31,154 nucleotides of DNA. Source: a virus. The notes under the pieces are model-generated. The model saw nothing but the letters and a program-made list of their open reading frames with translations. It had not been told where the DNA came from and did not search any database. Both the position numbers and the translations under genes were made by a program. Where the stretch lies: IMG/VR virus record IMGVR_UViG_3300045131_001460, positions 1 through 31,154 of that record. One strand, 5' to 3'. This document shows, piece after piece, positions 15,838 through 23,405 of this stretch. Numbering within the stretch: the stretch's first letter is position 1; the number at the start of each line of letters is the position of its first letter.

Positions 15838-17180
15838 TAGATGTTCACCTGTTTTGCCATTTCATTTGCTTCTTTAATCGGGATATTCCTGGAAGCTGCG
15901 AACTTTGCTACGGCTGCGGCTTTGCTCATGTTGTCACGATAAACCGACAGCCCCACTTCCGCTGACATTTGAGAAACAAGAATATCCCGTCTCAATCTTG
16001 CGTTTTCGGCATTGGCAGCAATCAAGTCTCTTTCGGATTCCTGTCTCATTCTTGTTTTTTCAGACTCGGCGGCAACCCGTTCTCTTTCGAGTTTGTCTTT
16101 TTCGGCCTTCAACTTTTTGGCCTGCGAACGGTATGTATTTTTCTCGACTTTTAATACTTTGATTGTCTCTTGTGTTGTTGGATTATCCATTTTTGCCTTA
16201 GCCTTATTATCCATTTTTGTCTTAATGCCCTTCATTGCGCTGATATATCTTTTAAATTCCATCTGTAATTCAGCTACGTTTGCAGCTGTGCCAGCCGTCG
16301 TACTGGCAGCCATATCATCAGCGCTAAGAAACGTTTCATCCGGGCCTGTTTGACCGGTAACTTTTTTGACCATCCGGGTGATGAACCCTTTTTTCTTGGC
16401 CTGGTTTTCCATCTCCTTTGACAATCTCATCTGGATAAGCGGGCTTAACAGCACGGCAAGAGTTTTGATAACATGTTTGCAGCAACAGCCCGTTAGATGC
16501 GGGTTTCTGATTTTAGGGAAAACTCCCTCAAGCGGGTCAAGCGCAAAATGGCCGGTTGTGGCCAGATAACGATACCAATACCGATGTCGCCCGCAATCGC
16601 ATGTAAACGACACACGCCCGGTGGCAGCGCCCTTGGCTGCTTGAAGATATGTTTTGTCGGCTTCAAGCCCGTCAAGCTGGCTATCCCATTCTTCCAGCCG
16701 GACCTTAACCTGGTGATGAGTGTATTTACTCTGTGGGCTTGCAGAGACTTGGAAATGAAGCAGATTACCGTGGATTTTATACAGCGCGGAGGTTTTTATC
16801 TCGCCGTTTTTAACACGGGTTATGTCTTTGTCGTCAGAAGCAGCAATAAGCTGCCCAACTTTTGCCCCGTTTGTGGCTTCGTTGTATTTTTTCTTAATTC
16901 GCTCTCCGGCAAGCGCCATTTCTTGCAATTTTGCCAGTGAGTAGGAGCGTTTTTCGCCTTTTGTGCCATAATCCAGAATCAGGCGCTTTGCACCCTGCTC
17001 TGAGAACGGCGTATCATTTGCAAGTTGGTTCCTGCGATTCAGCAAATCAGGAGTAAGAAACGCATCCCGTTGATCGTTTGATCTATTGGATACCTGCTTT
17101 TGAGTGATCTTGCCGAAAATCGACTCAAACTTTTTATATGCGTTTGACTTGCTGCTGAATAAATTCGCTAAAAACCCCAT
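15837..17180 (-). CDS. SWIM-like zinc protein with C-terminal coiled coil
   Basis: A 447-residue protein with ribosome-binding site AAGGGGTAACA. At residues 192-240 it carries a C-x-C...C-x-H pattern (C194, C196, then CCC at 232-234 and H236), close to a SWIM zinc finger. It is surrounded by RYWYRYLATTGHFA and FPKIRNPHLTG. Residues about 310-405 form a highly charged helix (KLKAEKDKLERERVAAESEK), a probable coiled coil. The N-terminal third is basic. Similar proteins recur in contractile-phage virion operons, but their job is not known to me. It is not a portal by sequence. Confidence 0.5.
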   Translation of the reverse strand: MGFLANLFSSKSNAYKKFESIFGKITQKQVSNRSNDQRDAFLTPDLLNRRNQLANDTPFSEQGAKRLILDYGTKGEKRSYSLAKLQEMALAGERIKKKYNEATNGAKVGQLIAASDDKDITRVKNGEIKTSALYKIHGNLLHFQVSASPQSKYTHHQVKVRLEEWDSQLDGLEADKTYLQAAKGAATGRVSFTCDCGRHRYWYRYLATTGHFALDPLEGVFPKIRNPHLTGCCCKHVIKTLAVLLSPLIQMRLSKEMENQAKKKGFITRMVKKVTGQTGPDETFLSADDMAASTTAGTAANVAELQMEFKRYISAMKGIKTKMDNKAKAKMDNPTTQETIKVLKVEKNTYRSQAKKLKAEKDKLERERVAAESEKTRMRQESERDLIAANAENARLRRDILVSQMSAEVGLSVYRDNMSKAAAVAKFAASRNIPIKEANEMAKQVNI

Positions 17181-17246
17181 TGTTACCCCTTGATTTTTAT
17201 CTCATCAACTATGCATTGCGCAAAGATAAAACAACTACAACATCAG

Positions 17247-17262
17247 CATATACAGGTATATG
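17247..17262. promoter_or_regulatory. Perfect 7-bp-arm palindrome in an intergenic gap
   Basis: CATATAC-AG-GTATATG is a perfect inverted repeat with a two-base spacer. It lies in the 107-bp gap upstream of the SWIM-like gene. That size is large for this operon, so a promoter or operator is plausible here. A similar 16-base palindrome precedes the capsid gene. Confidence 0.4.
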
Positions 17263-17287
17263 ACAAGATATTTTGAGTCGGTTGCTT

Positions 17288-17599
17288 TCACCTCGACTGG
17301 TAAAAAAGAATCCGCTCCCGTATCCATGCAGCCCCAGGCAGTTTAATCGTAACCCCTTCCGTCATCAACTCCCGCATGTCATCCATGCCGGTAGCAATCA
17401 TGATTATCCATTTCATGTTCTCGTTGCCATACGCCCGGTATCCAGACAGTTCAGGGCGAAGCCTCTCGTCCGGCTGTATCTCATAAGTCATCCATCCATT
17501 GTTTTGAGTCTGCCCGTCGCGGATTTCCCGGTAAAGCTCATTTCGGACAAGCGGATCTGTGATGTTGTACGGTGAAAGCCTTGATATTTCAGTTGCCAT
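17288..17599 (-). CDS. gp53-like baseplate wedge protein
   Basis: A 103-residue protein with an 11-base overlap to the upstream gene. The sequence LSPYNITDPLVRNELYREI is followed by a core DERLRPELSGYRAYGNENMK, then WIIMIATGMDDM and a final IKLPGAAWIRERILFYQ. The pattern of a folded YG...WII..ATG.DD block and a final P...WI segment resembles T4 gp53 and related small baseplate proteins. It is the first gene of the virion block as read on the minus strand. The assignment is by pattern, moderate certainty. Confidence 0.5.
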   Translation of the reverse strand: MATEISRLSPYNITDPLVRNELYREIRDGQTQNNGWMTYEIQPDERLRPELSGYRAYGNENMKWIIMIATGMDDMRELMTEGVTIKLPGAAWIRERILFYQSR

Positions 17600-18026
17600 T
17601 TTGTTTATCCTTCATGATATTGGAATTGATCAATTGATGAAGCATGGAATAAATCATGGAGTTGAATCCGTTTACTTCATGCAGACTGACAATTGGATTG
17701 TCGCTACAAGTTTGATCCAAAACTTTACCTGAAGCATCAAACATAATCCTAAGCAGTTCAATCGTTTCATGTTTGAAAGTTATTCTCCCGAAAATCTTTC
17801 CCGAATCATCCGAGACAGGTCTGAAACTTGCTGTAATGACAAAGCCCATAACCGAGAAAGTATCTGGCCCAATACACTTGATAGCTCCATTGAAGTTTTG
17901 CACCTTAAATGCGTCACAGCACATCTTTGTGAACTTTTCAAAAACGATTAAGAGCGTTGAATACGAACTTAACGCTGAATTGACGATTTCTTTTACTTCT
18001 TGATCCCTAACTATTGCTCCAAACAT
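17589..18026 (-). CDS. Unknown small protein, paralogue C beside terminase
   Basis: A 145-residue protein, start chosen at the ATG with GGAGGGG six bases upstream. An earlier ATG lies inside the neighbouring gene. Landmarks are FEKFTKMCCDAF near residue 30, KIFGRITFKHETIELLRIMF near 75-95 and an FDASGK turn. These line up with two other genes nearby (18040-18474 and 19165-19569). The base composition is noticeably AT-richer than the virion genes. Function unknown. Confidence 0.55.
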   Translation of the reverse strand: MFGAIVRDQEVKEIVNSALSSYSTLLIVFEKFTKMCCDAFKVQNFNGAIKCIGPDTFSVMGFVITASFRPVSDDSGKIFGRITFKHETIELLRIMFDASGKVLDQTCSDNPIVSLHEVNGFNSMIYSMLHQLINSNIMKDKQNGN

Positions 18027-18039
18027 TGTTTCCCCTCCA

Positions 18040-18474
18040 TTATGCCTCGTAATCTGTCGGAAATACTCTTTGCTCAATCAAAGCATCAACCAGCCCACAT
18101 ATAACCTGGTCAATGTTGTTTTCATCCACAAACGGCTTATCACTTGCGAATTGTTTAAACGATGCGATAGCTTTACCATTATCGTTAAAGTACGTCTCCA
18201 ACAACCGAACGTTCCCATAACGGAATATCACTTTGCCTATGAGGAAATCAGCATCGTCTCCGATTGTAATGCAAATGCAAGCCACGTGAACTTTCGATCC
18301 AAGCAATCGGATCGAAAAACGATCTGCATCTATTCCGGTGATGCTGGCTTTGCAAATATTTTTCTTGCAGACATTTTCCCATTCACGCTGATAGCTTCCA
18401 AAAATACTTAATAATTTCAGATAACTTTTTACGATGTTCTGGTTTTTAACTGTTTTTGCAAAATCACCAAACAT
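18040..18474 (-). CDS. Unknown small protein, paralogue B beside terminase
   Basis: A 144-residue protein with GGGAGA upstream of its ATG. It starts MFGDF, close to MFGAI in the next gene, and shares the order of a helical N-terminus, a short Cys-containing loop, FLIGKVIFRYGNVRLLETYF and NDNGKAI. It is AT-rich like its neighbour. These landmarks suggest a diverged tandem duplication. No motif suggests a function. Confidence 0.55.
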   Translation of the reverse strand: MFGDFAKTVKNQNIVKSYLKLLSIFGSYQREWENVCKKNICKASITGIDADRFSIRLLGSKVHVACICITIGDDADFLIGKVIFRYGNVRLLETYFNDNGKAIASFKQFASDKPFVDENNIDQVICGLVDALIEQRVFPTDYEA

Positions 18475-18511
18475 ATCTCATGTCTCCCTGCCTAAAATAT
18501 GACTTCGTGAA

Positions 18512-19165
18512 CTATATCCTACTCCTATCGTATTTTTCCCACCACTTCGCTTTTTCCGTATCAAGCCCTGTCGTAACCGCACTAAACTGCCGGAGCGGGT
18601 CAACCACTTCGTCCTCAATATGTGTACCGAACATCGCATTCAGATAACGTCTGCTGACCGGTTCTGTCATGGCAGCCACAACACATAGCAGGATCGCACG
18701 ATATCCGCTATGGAATGCAGACCATTCCACGTGGTACACAGTCCGGCCCCTGTCGTCTGTCTTTTTTTCAACTCTCTGCCCCTCGCCGCCGGTATAAAGC
18801 TTGTACTGGTCACACGATTTATGGAAAATCAAATTACCGGTAGCCTGCAATGCAAAATACCAGTCCATAGCATCACAAAAATTAGTCCTGCCCTCCCATA
18901 GCTCATCCAGCAGGTATTTTGTTCCGTGCTGTGAGATATGATCCGTCTTTTCTTCAACCAGGACGATAAAGCCTTTTTCTTTCCGGTCTTTGATTTCAGC
19001 AATCAATTTTGACTTCCATGCTACGTCCGCCCACGGAATCAATTCAACCTGGGTGACAATCAAATTCTCGCCGTCGAAAACTGCGTATGCAGTATATTTT
19101 TGGCCTGACACAAGAGAGGCCGCCATGATCCGGATTACAGATGGTTTTAATTCTTCAACAGACAT
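18512..19165 (-). CDS. Unknown protein between two paralogues
   Basis: A 217-residue protein whose ATG overlaps the preceding stop (TGATG). The N-terminal half alternates strands and helices (AYAVFDGENLIVTQVELIPW and EKGFIVLVEEKTDHI), with a pattern like an RNase H or restriction-endonuclease core. However, I cannot place catalytic residues with confidence. The middle has TNFCDAMDWYFALQATGNLI and the C-terminus is helical. It might help terminase or head maturation given its place directly downstream of the terminase operon. Function unknown. Confidence 0.5.
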   Translation of the reverse strand: MSVEELKPSVIRIMAASLVSGQKYTAYAVFDGENLIVTQVELIPWADVAWKSKLIAEIKDRKEKGFIVLVEEKTDHISQHGTKYLLDELWEGRTNFCDAMDWYFALQATGNLIFHKSCDQYKLYTGGEGQRVEKKTDDRGRTVYHVEWSAFHSGYRAILLCVVAAMTEPVSRRYLNAMFGTHIEDEVVDPLRQFSAVTTGLDTEKAKWWEKYDRSRI

Positions 19166-19569
19166 CAGACCGCCTCCGTAAGAGTCGATAGATACGCCGC
19201 CATAAACATTGAATATACCCGCTCGAATCTGTAGCTGTGGTGGACGTTATGGAATACGGTTTTTGGGTCATGGGACGTTTTCATGTTCCCGGCCAGGTCA
19301 AGATAGAAAGACCAAACAATCTTTTCGCCTTTGCCAGGCAAAGAAAAAGACACCTTGCCGATGGGTATAAACTCTACATTAACGTGCATACTAAATGATA
19401 TCGGAACTTGTTGTCCATCAAACATTGTCACGATATAGCGTTCGTTTTTCATCCTAAATGGATTATCTTCCGGCAGATTTGCCGTCCACATCTTGTTAAA
19501 CTTTTCGTAATGCCCGACAAAAACTTCGTAAGCATGAACTGCTGATATAATCTTGTCTTCAAGCTCCAT
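19165..19569 (-). CDS. Unknown small protein, paralogue A beside terminase
   Basis: A 134-residue protein begun at the ATG preceded by AAAGGATGATT. An upstream in-frame ATG only six bases earlier is worse placed. It carries HYEKFNKMWTANL near residue 20 and IPIGKVSFSLPG near 75. A FYLDLAGNMK turn and an ERVYSMFMAAYL helix follow. All four landmarks have counterparts at the same positions in the two paralogues downstream. It lies 61 bases downstream of the large terminase. Function unknown. Confidence 0.55.
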   Translation of the reverse strand: MELEDKIISAVHAYEVFVGHYEKFNKMWTANLPEDNPFRMKNERYIVTMFDGQQVPISFSMHVNVEFIPIGKVSFSLPGKGEKIVWSFYLDLAGNMKTSHDPKTVFHNVHHSYRFERVYSMFMAAYLSTLTEAV

Positions 19570-19630
19570 AATCATCCTTTCGCTGCACAACGGAAGCCAT
19601 CTTTCCTCCAAGTTGTCACATTGTGATTGT

Positions 19631-21106
19631 TCACGCTGGTTCCCCTTCAAGTATCTTGACCGCCCAAGTGGTTAAATCGTCTGCATATTGGGTTTGATTA
19701 TCGCCTTCAGTATCGGCAGGTATGTAATCGCACAAAAAGAAAAAACAATGAGTATCAAACAAGTCAGGGGACTTAATCCCCTGTGATTTCATTTGCTCTT
19801 TGGGCATGATTACATACCTGCCAGCCTCATCTATTTTATACGGGATCCTGGACGCCTGGTTAACGATTTTTGTGCCTGGACATATCCTGAACCGACCATC
19901 AAAAATAGCTTCGCGTGCTTTGACGGATGAGAACGCACGTTGGTTTTTATATCGTTTCCTATCGGCTTCAGCGTGCGGAGGCAGGCCCCAGTGGATACGT
20001 TCGACCGTCACGCCGAGATCTTCCAGCGTCAGGATCACCGTCCTGCCTGGCCCGTCTGCATCAACAGCAACAGTTATCCGTGGATATTTCACGATCTCAG
20101 AGTACATTTCTCGGGCAAACACCAACTCGTCAGAACCAAGGAATTCTCTCATATCAACAACTTCGACCTTTCGCTCAGCACCATACCCTGACACCCTCGC
20201 CAGTGTCCACACAGACGAATCACGGTGAACACCTTCCGCCACGTCCGCCGTCATCACCCATCCCCATGGCTGCTCATGCTCAATCACCACCGACTGCGAT
20301 TGGGCACACCAGCTCTTGGGAATCAAAAACCCTGACAGGTTATCCGGAAGACGCCCCAGCACTTTGATCTGATATTCCGGCGAGTGATGCCCGCCGTATT
20401 CAACCAATTTGTCATGGATGAATTTATGTGAAACAATCGGGCTTTCTTCTGAGTTTAAATTGAAGGTTTTATATAGCGATTTAAGCGATGAGAAAGCTTC
20501 CGCAAAATGCCCGACCTGTCTGGTAGGCTGGGAAAACATTGCGAAACGATTCTCCCCCATGATGTCAGTGAGGGCTCCACGCAATACTCCAATTATCTCG
20601 TCATGTACGCCAGCGGCTTCATCGACAATGCAAATGTAGTGTGTCCGGTGCTGGCCTGCGATATTCTCAGCAGACCCCTTAGATGCCGTCTTGGGAAGCA
20701 CATACCATGAATCTTTGAATCCTTTCACAAAATAACGCTCTGTTTCTTTTATAAATAATCCGTCCATCCACTTATAGTTTCGGTTGACATCAGAGATTAC
20801 AGTATCCAGTTCTTTCCATACTACTGATCTCACTTGCTCAATATTTGTGGCTGTTATCAAAGCATTTGATAAATCGTATGTCCTCAAATGCCAATCGAGT
20901 GTCCAGGCTATCGACCAGCTCTTGCCTGTGCCATGTCCTGACGCAACCGCCGTCTGACTGCCGTCCACTTGAATGGCCTTGAACATGTCATATTGCTGCC
21001 ACGTCATAGGATACCGGCTAAGCTCCGCCACATACCGGACAAGATTCCCCCGGTATCTGGCACAAAAATCATGATATCTCTTATCTGTTAGGATGCTGTG
21101 TTTCAT
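19631..21106 (-). CDS. terL: Terminase large subunit
   Basis: A 491-residue DNA-packaging motor. The ATPase half has Walker A GHGTGKS at residues 57-63 and Walker B ICIVDEA near 158-164. A coupling motif FAMFSQPTR is near 188. The nuclease half has acidic residues in TADVAEG (D288), VAVDADG (D349, D351) and SPDLFDTHCF (D448, D451), as in RNase H-like terminase nucleases. It pumps DNA into the prohead and cuts it at the start and end of packaging. Length is normal for the family. Confidence 0.93.
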   Translation of the reverse strand: MKHSILTDKRYHDFCARYRGNLVRYVAELSRYPMTWQQYDMFKAIQVDGSQTAVASGHGTGKSWSIAWTLDWHLRTYDLSNALITATNIEQVRSVVWKELDTVISDVNRNYKWMDGLFIKETERYFVKGFKDSWYVLPKTASKGSAENIAGQHRTHYICIVDEAAGVHDEIIGVLRGALTDIMGENRFAMFSQPTRQVGHFAEAFSSLKSLYKTFNLNSEESPIVSHKFIHDKLVEYGGHHSPEYQIKVLGRLPDNLSGFLIPKSWCAQSQSVVIEHEQPWGWVMTADVAEGVHRDSSVWTLARVSGYGAERKVEVVDMREFLGSDELVFAREMYSEIVKYPRITVAVDADGPGRTVILTLEDLGVTVERIHWGLPPHAEADRKRYKNQRAFSSVKAREAIFDGRFRICPGTKIVNQASRIPYKIDEAGRYVIMPKEQMKSQGIKSPDLFDTHCFFFLCDYIPADTEGDNQTQYADDLTTWAVKILEGEPA

Positions 21107-21132
21107 ATTCCCTGATACTAAATGTCTGAAGT

Positions 21133-21501
21133 CTATACAAACAAACCCATTTGCACTCGGACGAACGCGGCATTTTCTTTTTTCTTCCTTTTAAAACGGC
21201 TATCATCTAACGCCATGACCTTGAAGCCAATCACGCTATGGTTATCCGGATTGGTTTCGTATGTTTTCCATCTTTGGTAGCAATCAGGGCAATGCCGCGT
21301 TCGGCGGATCGTCTCGTCGTATTTTTCCGAGCTTATAATGTCAACATCTTGCTTACCGCATTCCTGGCAGGCTGGAAAATCTTCGAATGTCCTCCAAGCC
21401 ATACCACATTGCTGGCAAACTCTAACCCTCCTGACTGTGATAGCGTGTTTTGAAGTGTGGAATACATAAGATTTCGCAAACGAACAAAATGGGCAGTTCA
21501 T
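21133..21501 (-). CDS. Protein with two tandem NrdR-like zinc ribbons
   Basis: A 122-residue protein. The first ribbon (C3, C6, C29, C32) reads MNCPFC...TVRRVRVC..CG..WRTFE, closely matching the N-terminal ribbon of the NrdR repressor. The second (C45, C48, C71, C74) repeats it as CQECG...ETIRRTRHCPDC..RWKTYE. The ATP-cone of NrdR is missing; a basic tail (RFKRKKK) follows instead. Such ribbons bind DNA, and related Ogr/Delta zinc proteins activate late genes in P2-like phages. A regulatory role for packaging or late genes is therefore an inference. It lies 26 bp upstream of the large terminase. Confidence 0.7.
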   Translation of the reverse strand: MNCPFCSFAKSYVFHTSKHAITVRRVRVCQQCGMAWRTFEDFPACQECGKQDVDIISSEKYDETIRRTRHCPDCYQRWKTYETNPDNHSVIGFKVMALDDSRFKRKKKENAAFVRVQMGLFV

Positions 21502-21537
21502 GATGTTGACACTCCGATTGGAATTTACAATGATATT

Positions 21538-21777
21538 TTAATGGGATGACTTAAATTTCAAGACCTCTTTCTGAGGACATTCCACAGGTTCTCCTGTCAA
21601 TGGGTTGCGCCTGGTGCATGCTGGCCTCATCACGTGTTTGAACGTTCCGAGTGATGGGATTGTGATTTTATCAACAGAGTTGATAGTATCCGCCAGAACC
21701 CGGATCACATCTTCTATGATGATTTTTTTTGCGCCTGTTTTTTCTGCAATGATATCCACCATTTCTTTTTTTGTCAT
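21538..21777 (-). CDS. HU/IHF-family DNA-bending protein
   Basis: A 79-residue protein, slightly shorter than bacterial HU. It has the helical N-terminus TKKEMVDIIAEKTGAKK, then ITIPSLGTFKHV and the DNA-wrapping arm RRNPLTGEPVECPQKEV. A short LKFK end follows. HU proteins bend and compact DNA. In this spot between the terminase genes it could assist packaging at the cos/pac site, as IHF does in lambda. Its ribosome-binding site is GTGGAATC before ATG. Confidence 0.9.
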   Translation of the reverse strand: MTKKEMVDIIAEKTGAKKIIIEDVIRVLADTINSVDKITIPSLGTFKHVMRPACTRRNPLTGEPVECPQKEVLKFKSSH

Positions 21778-21812
21778 GATTCCACTTTCATCCTTTTTTT
21801 GTTGCGATAAGT

Positions 21813-21841
21813 CTGCTATGAGTCGGTATATCTCATAGCAG
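21813..21841 (-). promoter_or_regulatory. 10-bp perfect hairpin upstream of the HU gene
   Basis: CTGCTATGAG (21813-21822) pairs with CTCATAGCAG (21832-21841) across a nine-base loop. It lies in the gap between the 16-codon ORF and the HU gene. No U-run follows on the minus strand, so it is not a typical terminator. An RNA-processing or translational-control element is possible. Confidence 0.55.
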
Positions 21842-21850
21842 GATGGGTTG

Positions 21851-21901
21851 TCACTTATTCGGTTTCGGTTTTTTTACAGGTTTTTCCTTCTTCTTAGCCA
21901 T
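21851..21901 (-). CDS. 16-residue Lys-rich micro-protein
   Basis: A 17-codon ORF encoding MAKKKEKPVKKPKPNK. It is preceded by AAGGAGGTG at 21908-21916, a near-complete complement of the 16S rRNA 3' end, six bases from the ATG. This is the strongest ribosome-binding site in the window. Nine of 16 residues are Lys. It could be a DNA- or RNA-binding peptide, or a leader whose translation sets the structure of the following hairpin. Not recognised; too short for motif support. Confidence 0.6.
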   Translation of the reverse strand: MAKKKEKPVKKPKPNK

Positions 21902-21922
21902 GAAAATCACCTCCTTTTTTTC

Positions 21923-22738
21923 CTATTTGCCTTCGGTTCCCGGTGCAAAAGATTCTATGCATTGCAACTCTTTTTTGAGTTCCGTCACTTCATCCCTACG
22001 CTGTGGAAGAAAGCATTCGTGCTGCCATTGTACCTGTTTTAGTGCTTCGAGCGCCCGCTGATCCAACTCATCCAGGTTGGTCACCTCAAAGTTGTTGGCG
22101 ATCATCACCGGAGGCGTTTTTGATAGCATGATCCGGAGCGCCTCCGGAAGACTTGACCCAATTCTTGATATTTCAATCGCCGCCTGCGTAACGTCATATT
22201 CACGATTTTGGAGCTTGGATATTATTTTGTCCAAACCAGCCCGCTCCTGAAGCTCAACGATGAACGGCATTATTTCTTGCAGGCCGCGAGTGATTTCATT
22301 CACGACCTGGACGCTTGTCTTTGCGTCAAGCTGTGTTTCGATCTTGATAATAAAGTTGCCGTCTGCGTCCCTTGCACGTACTTTTGCCTGTATATCTTCG
22401 AGCTGATTAAGATTCGAGCAAAGGATTGCAAGCACCTTCGCATGTACCGCAACAAGGCGGGAATTGCTAACTTGTTTAACAATTTCAGTTGCTTCTTCTG
22501 GTGATACGTCATCAAAAAGACCCGGATTCGTTTGTCCGTTTGTCCGTCCGTTTTTCGTCCGGATAGTCCGCCACTTTTTGTGTTTATTTTCAATCCGCTT
22601 AAACGCCTTGCGACATGCCTCTTCTGATACACCATTCTGTCGTGCGAAATCGGAACTGGACGTATCCGGTACAGTTTCGAGTAGTTTTTGATATACGTCA
22701 TATAAATAACTCCAATTGTATTTTGGCAAAGGGGGCAT
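21923..22738 (-). CDS. Probable terminase small subunit (HTH protein)
   Basis: A 271-residue protein, start placed at the ATG after the upstream gene's stop. The frame stays open much further, but inside that gene. Residues about 8-55 form a DNA-binding-like helical bundle (YLYDVYQKLLETVPDT, FARQNGVSEEACRKAFKRIE). The remainder is helical and charged, suited to oligomerisation. Its place two genes upstream of HU and the large terminase supports a small terminase, which recognises the packaging site. The ribosome-binding site is weak. Moderately sure. Confidence 0.55.
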   Translation of the reverse strand: MPPLPKYNWSYLYDVYQKLLETVPDTSSSDFARQNGVSEEACRKAFKRIENKHKKWRTIRTKNGRTNGQTNPGLFDDVSPEEATEIVKQVSNSRLVAVHAKVLAILCSNLNQLEDIQAKVRARDADGNFIIKIETQLDAKTSVQVVNEITRGLQEIMPFIVELQERAGLDKIISKLQNREYDVTQAAIEISRIGSSLPEALRIMLSKTPPVMIANNFEVTNLDELDQRALEALKQVQWQHECFLPQRRDEVTELKKELQCIESFAPGTEGK

Positions 22739-22772
22739 AGTCGTCACACTTTCTGTTGCGTTTTTGGACTTT

Positions 22773-23405
22773 CTATAATCGTGTTTGATAAGGCAGTTCT
22801 CTAATGTTAACTTGCAGCGGATCCTCGACCCAAATGTCTTTAATCCCCATACAACCTGGATATCGTTCGCAATTATACCTGGGGACACCATTCCCGAGCC
22901 AGGCGACCTGTATTGTTTTTTTGTGCATCTTCCCACATCCTGGGCACTTTGCATCAACTACCACAGGTTTAGCCGGGTAGTATTTTTGCTTTAACTCTGG
23001 AGACTTCTCCACCGTTGGCCGCTTTTTTCTTTTTTGATCTCCCTGTATGCGTATTTGTTCATTGCATATTTTACTTCTGCATCTTTTCCTTTTGTGATTG
23101 CGAGTCTGGAACGTATTCCCGCACCGACAAGTAACATTTAGCGGGGGAGTGGCCTCTTTGCAAAGAATGCGTTTCACCTTTGACTTTACGAGTCGGTGCT
23201 TGTTATCACACTCCAATGAGCATACTTTTGCGTCCCGTCTTTTGTTCTCCGGAATAGCTTCTCCGCAGATAATGCAATTGCTGTACATCATCGGGTGCCG
23301 TGCCCGGTGTTCCTCACGATCTTTCCGGGCATAGAATGATTTCTGGCAAATAATATCGCAATATTTCAGACCTGTTGTTTCAGAACCGCAAAAAGCGCAA
23401 ATCAT
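22773..23405 (-). CDS. Protein with four zinc-binding sites
   Basis: A 210-residue basic protein with four sets of paired cysteines: C3/C6/C16/C20, C44/C47/C62/C66, C93/C95/C109/C114 and C154/C157/C179/C185. The first two sets follow the C-x2-C...C-x3-C pattern of small HNH-associated and MYM-like zinc fingers. The last is CPGCGKMHKK...YNCERYPGC, a zinc ribbon. Between sets 3 and 4 lies a basic linker. Nucleic-acid binding is likely; no nuclease residues are seen. It overlaps its upstream neighbour by 4 bases. Confidence 0.6.
   Translation of the reverse strand: MICAFCGSETTGLKYCDIICQKSFYARKDREEHRARHPMMYSNCIICGEAIPENKRRDAKVCSLECDNKHRLVKSKVKRILCKEATPPLNVTCRCGNTFQTRNHKRKRCRSKICNEQIRIQGDQKRKKRPTVEKSPELKQKYYPAKPVVVDAKCPGCGKMHKKTIQVAWLGNGVPRYNCERYPGCMGIKDIWVEDPLQVNIRELPYQTRL

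Noticed and set aside
15837-17180. SWIM-like protein as the portal
   Set aside because: The Cys/His cluster and coiled coil do not match portal proteins, and no portal-like stem or wing pattern is visible.
21133-21501. Full NrdR repressor
   Set aside because: Only the zinc ribbon is present (twice). The ATP-cone needed for nucleotide sensing is absent.
21923-22957. Longer version of the putative small terminase beginning at 22957
   Set aside because: The extension overlaps the four-zinc-site gene for more than 180 bases, and its residues look like a frame shadow of that gene.
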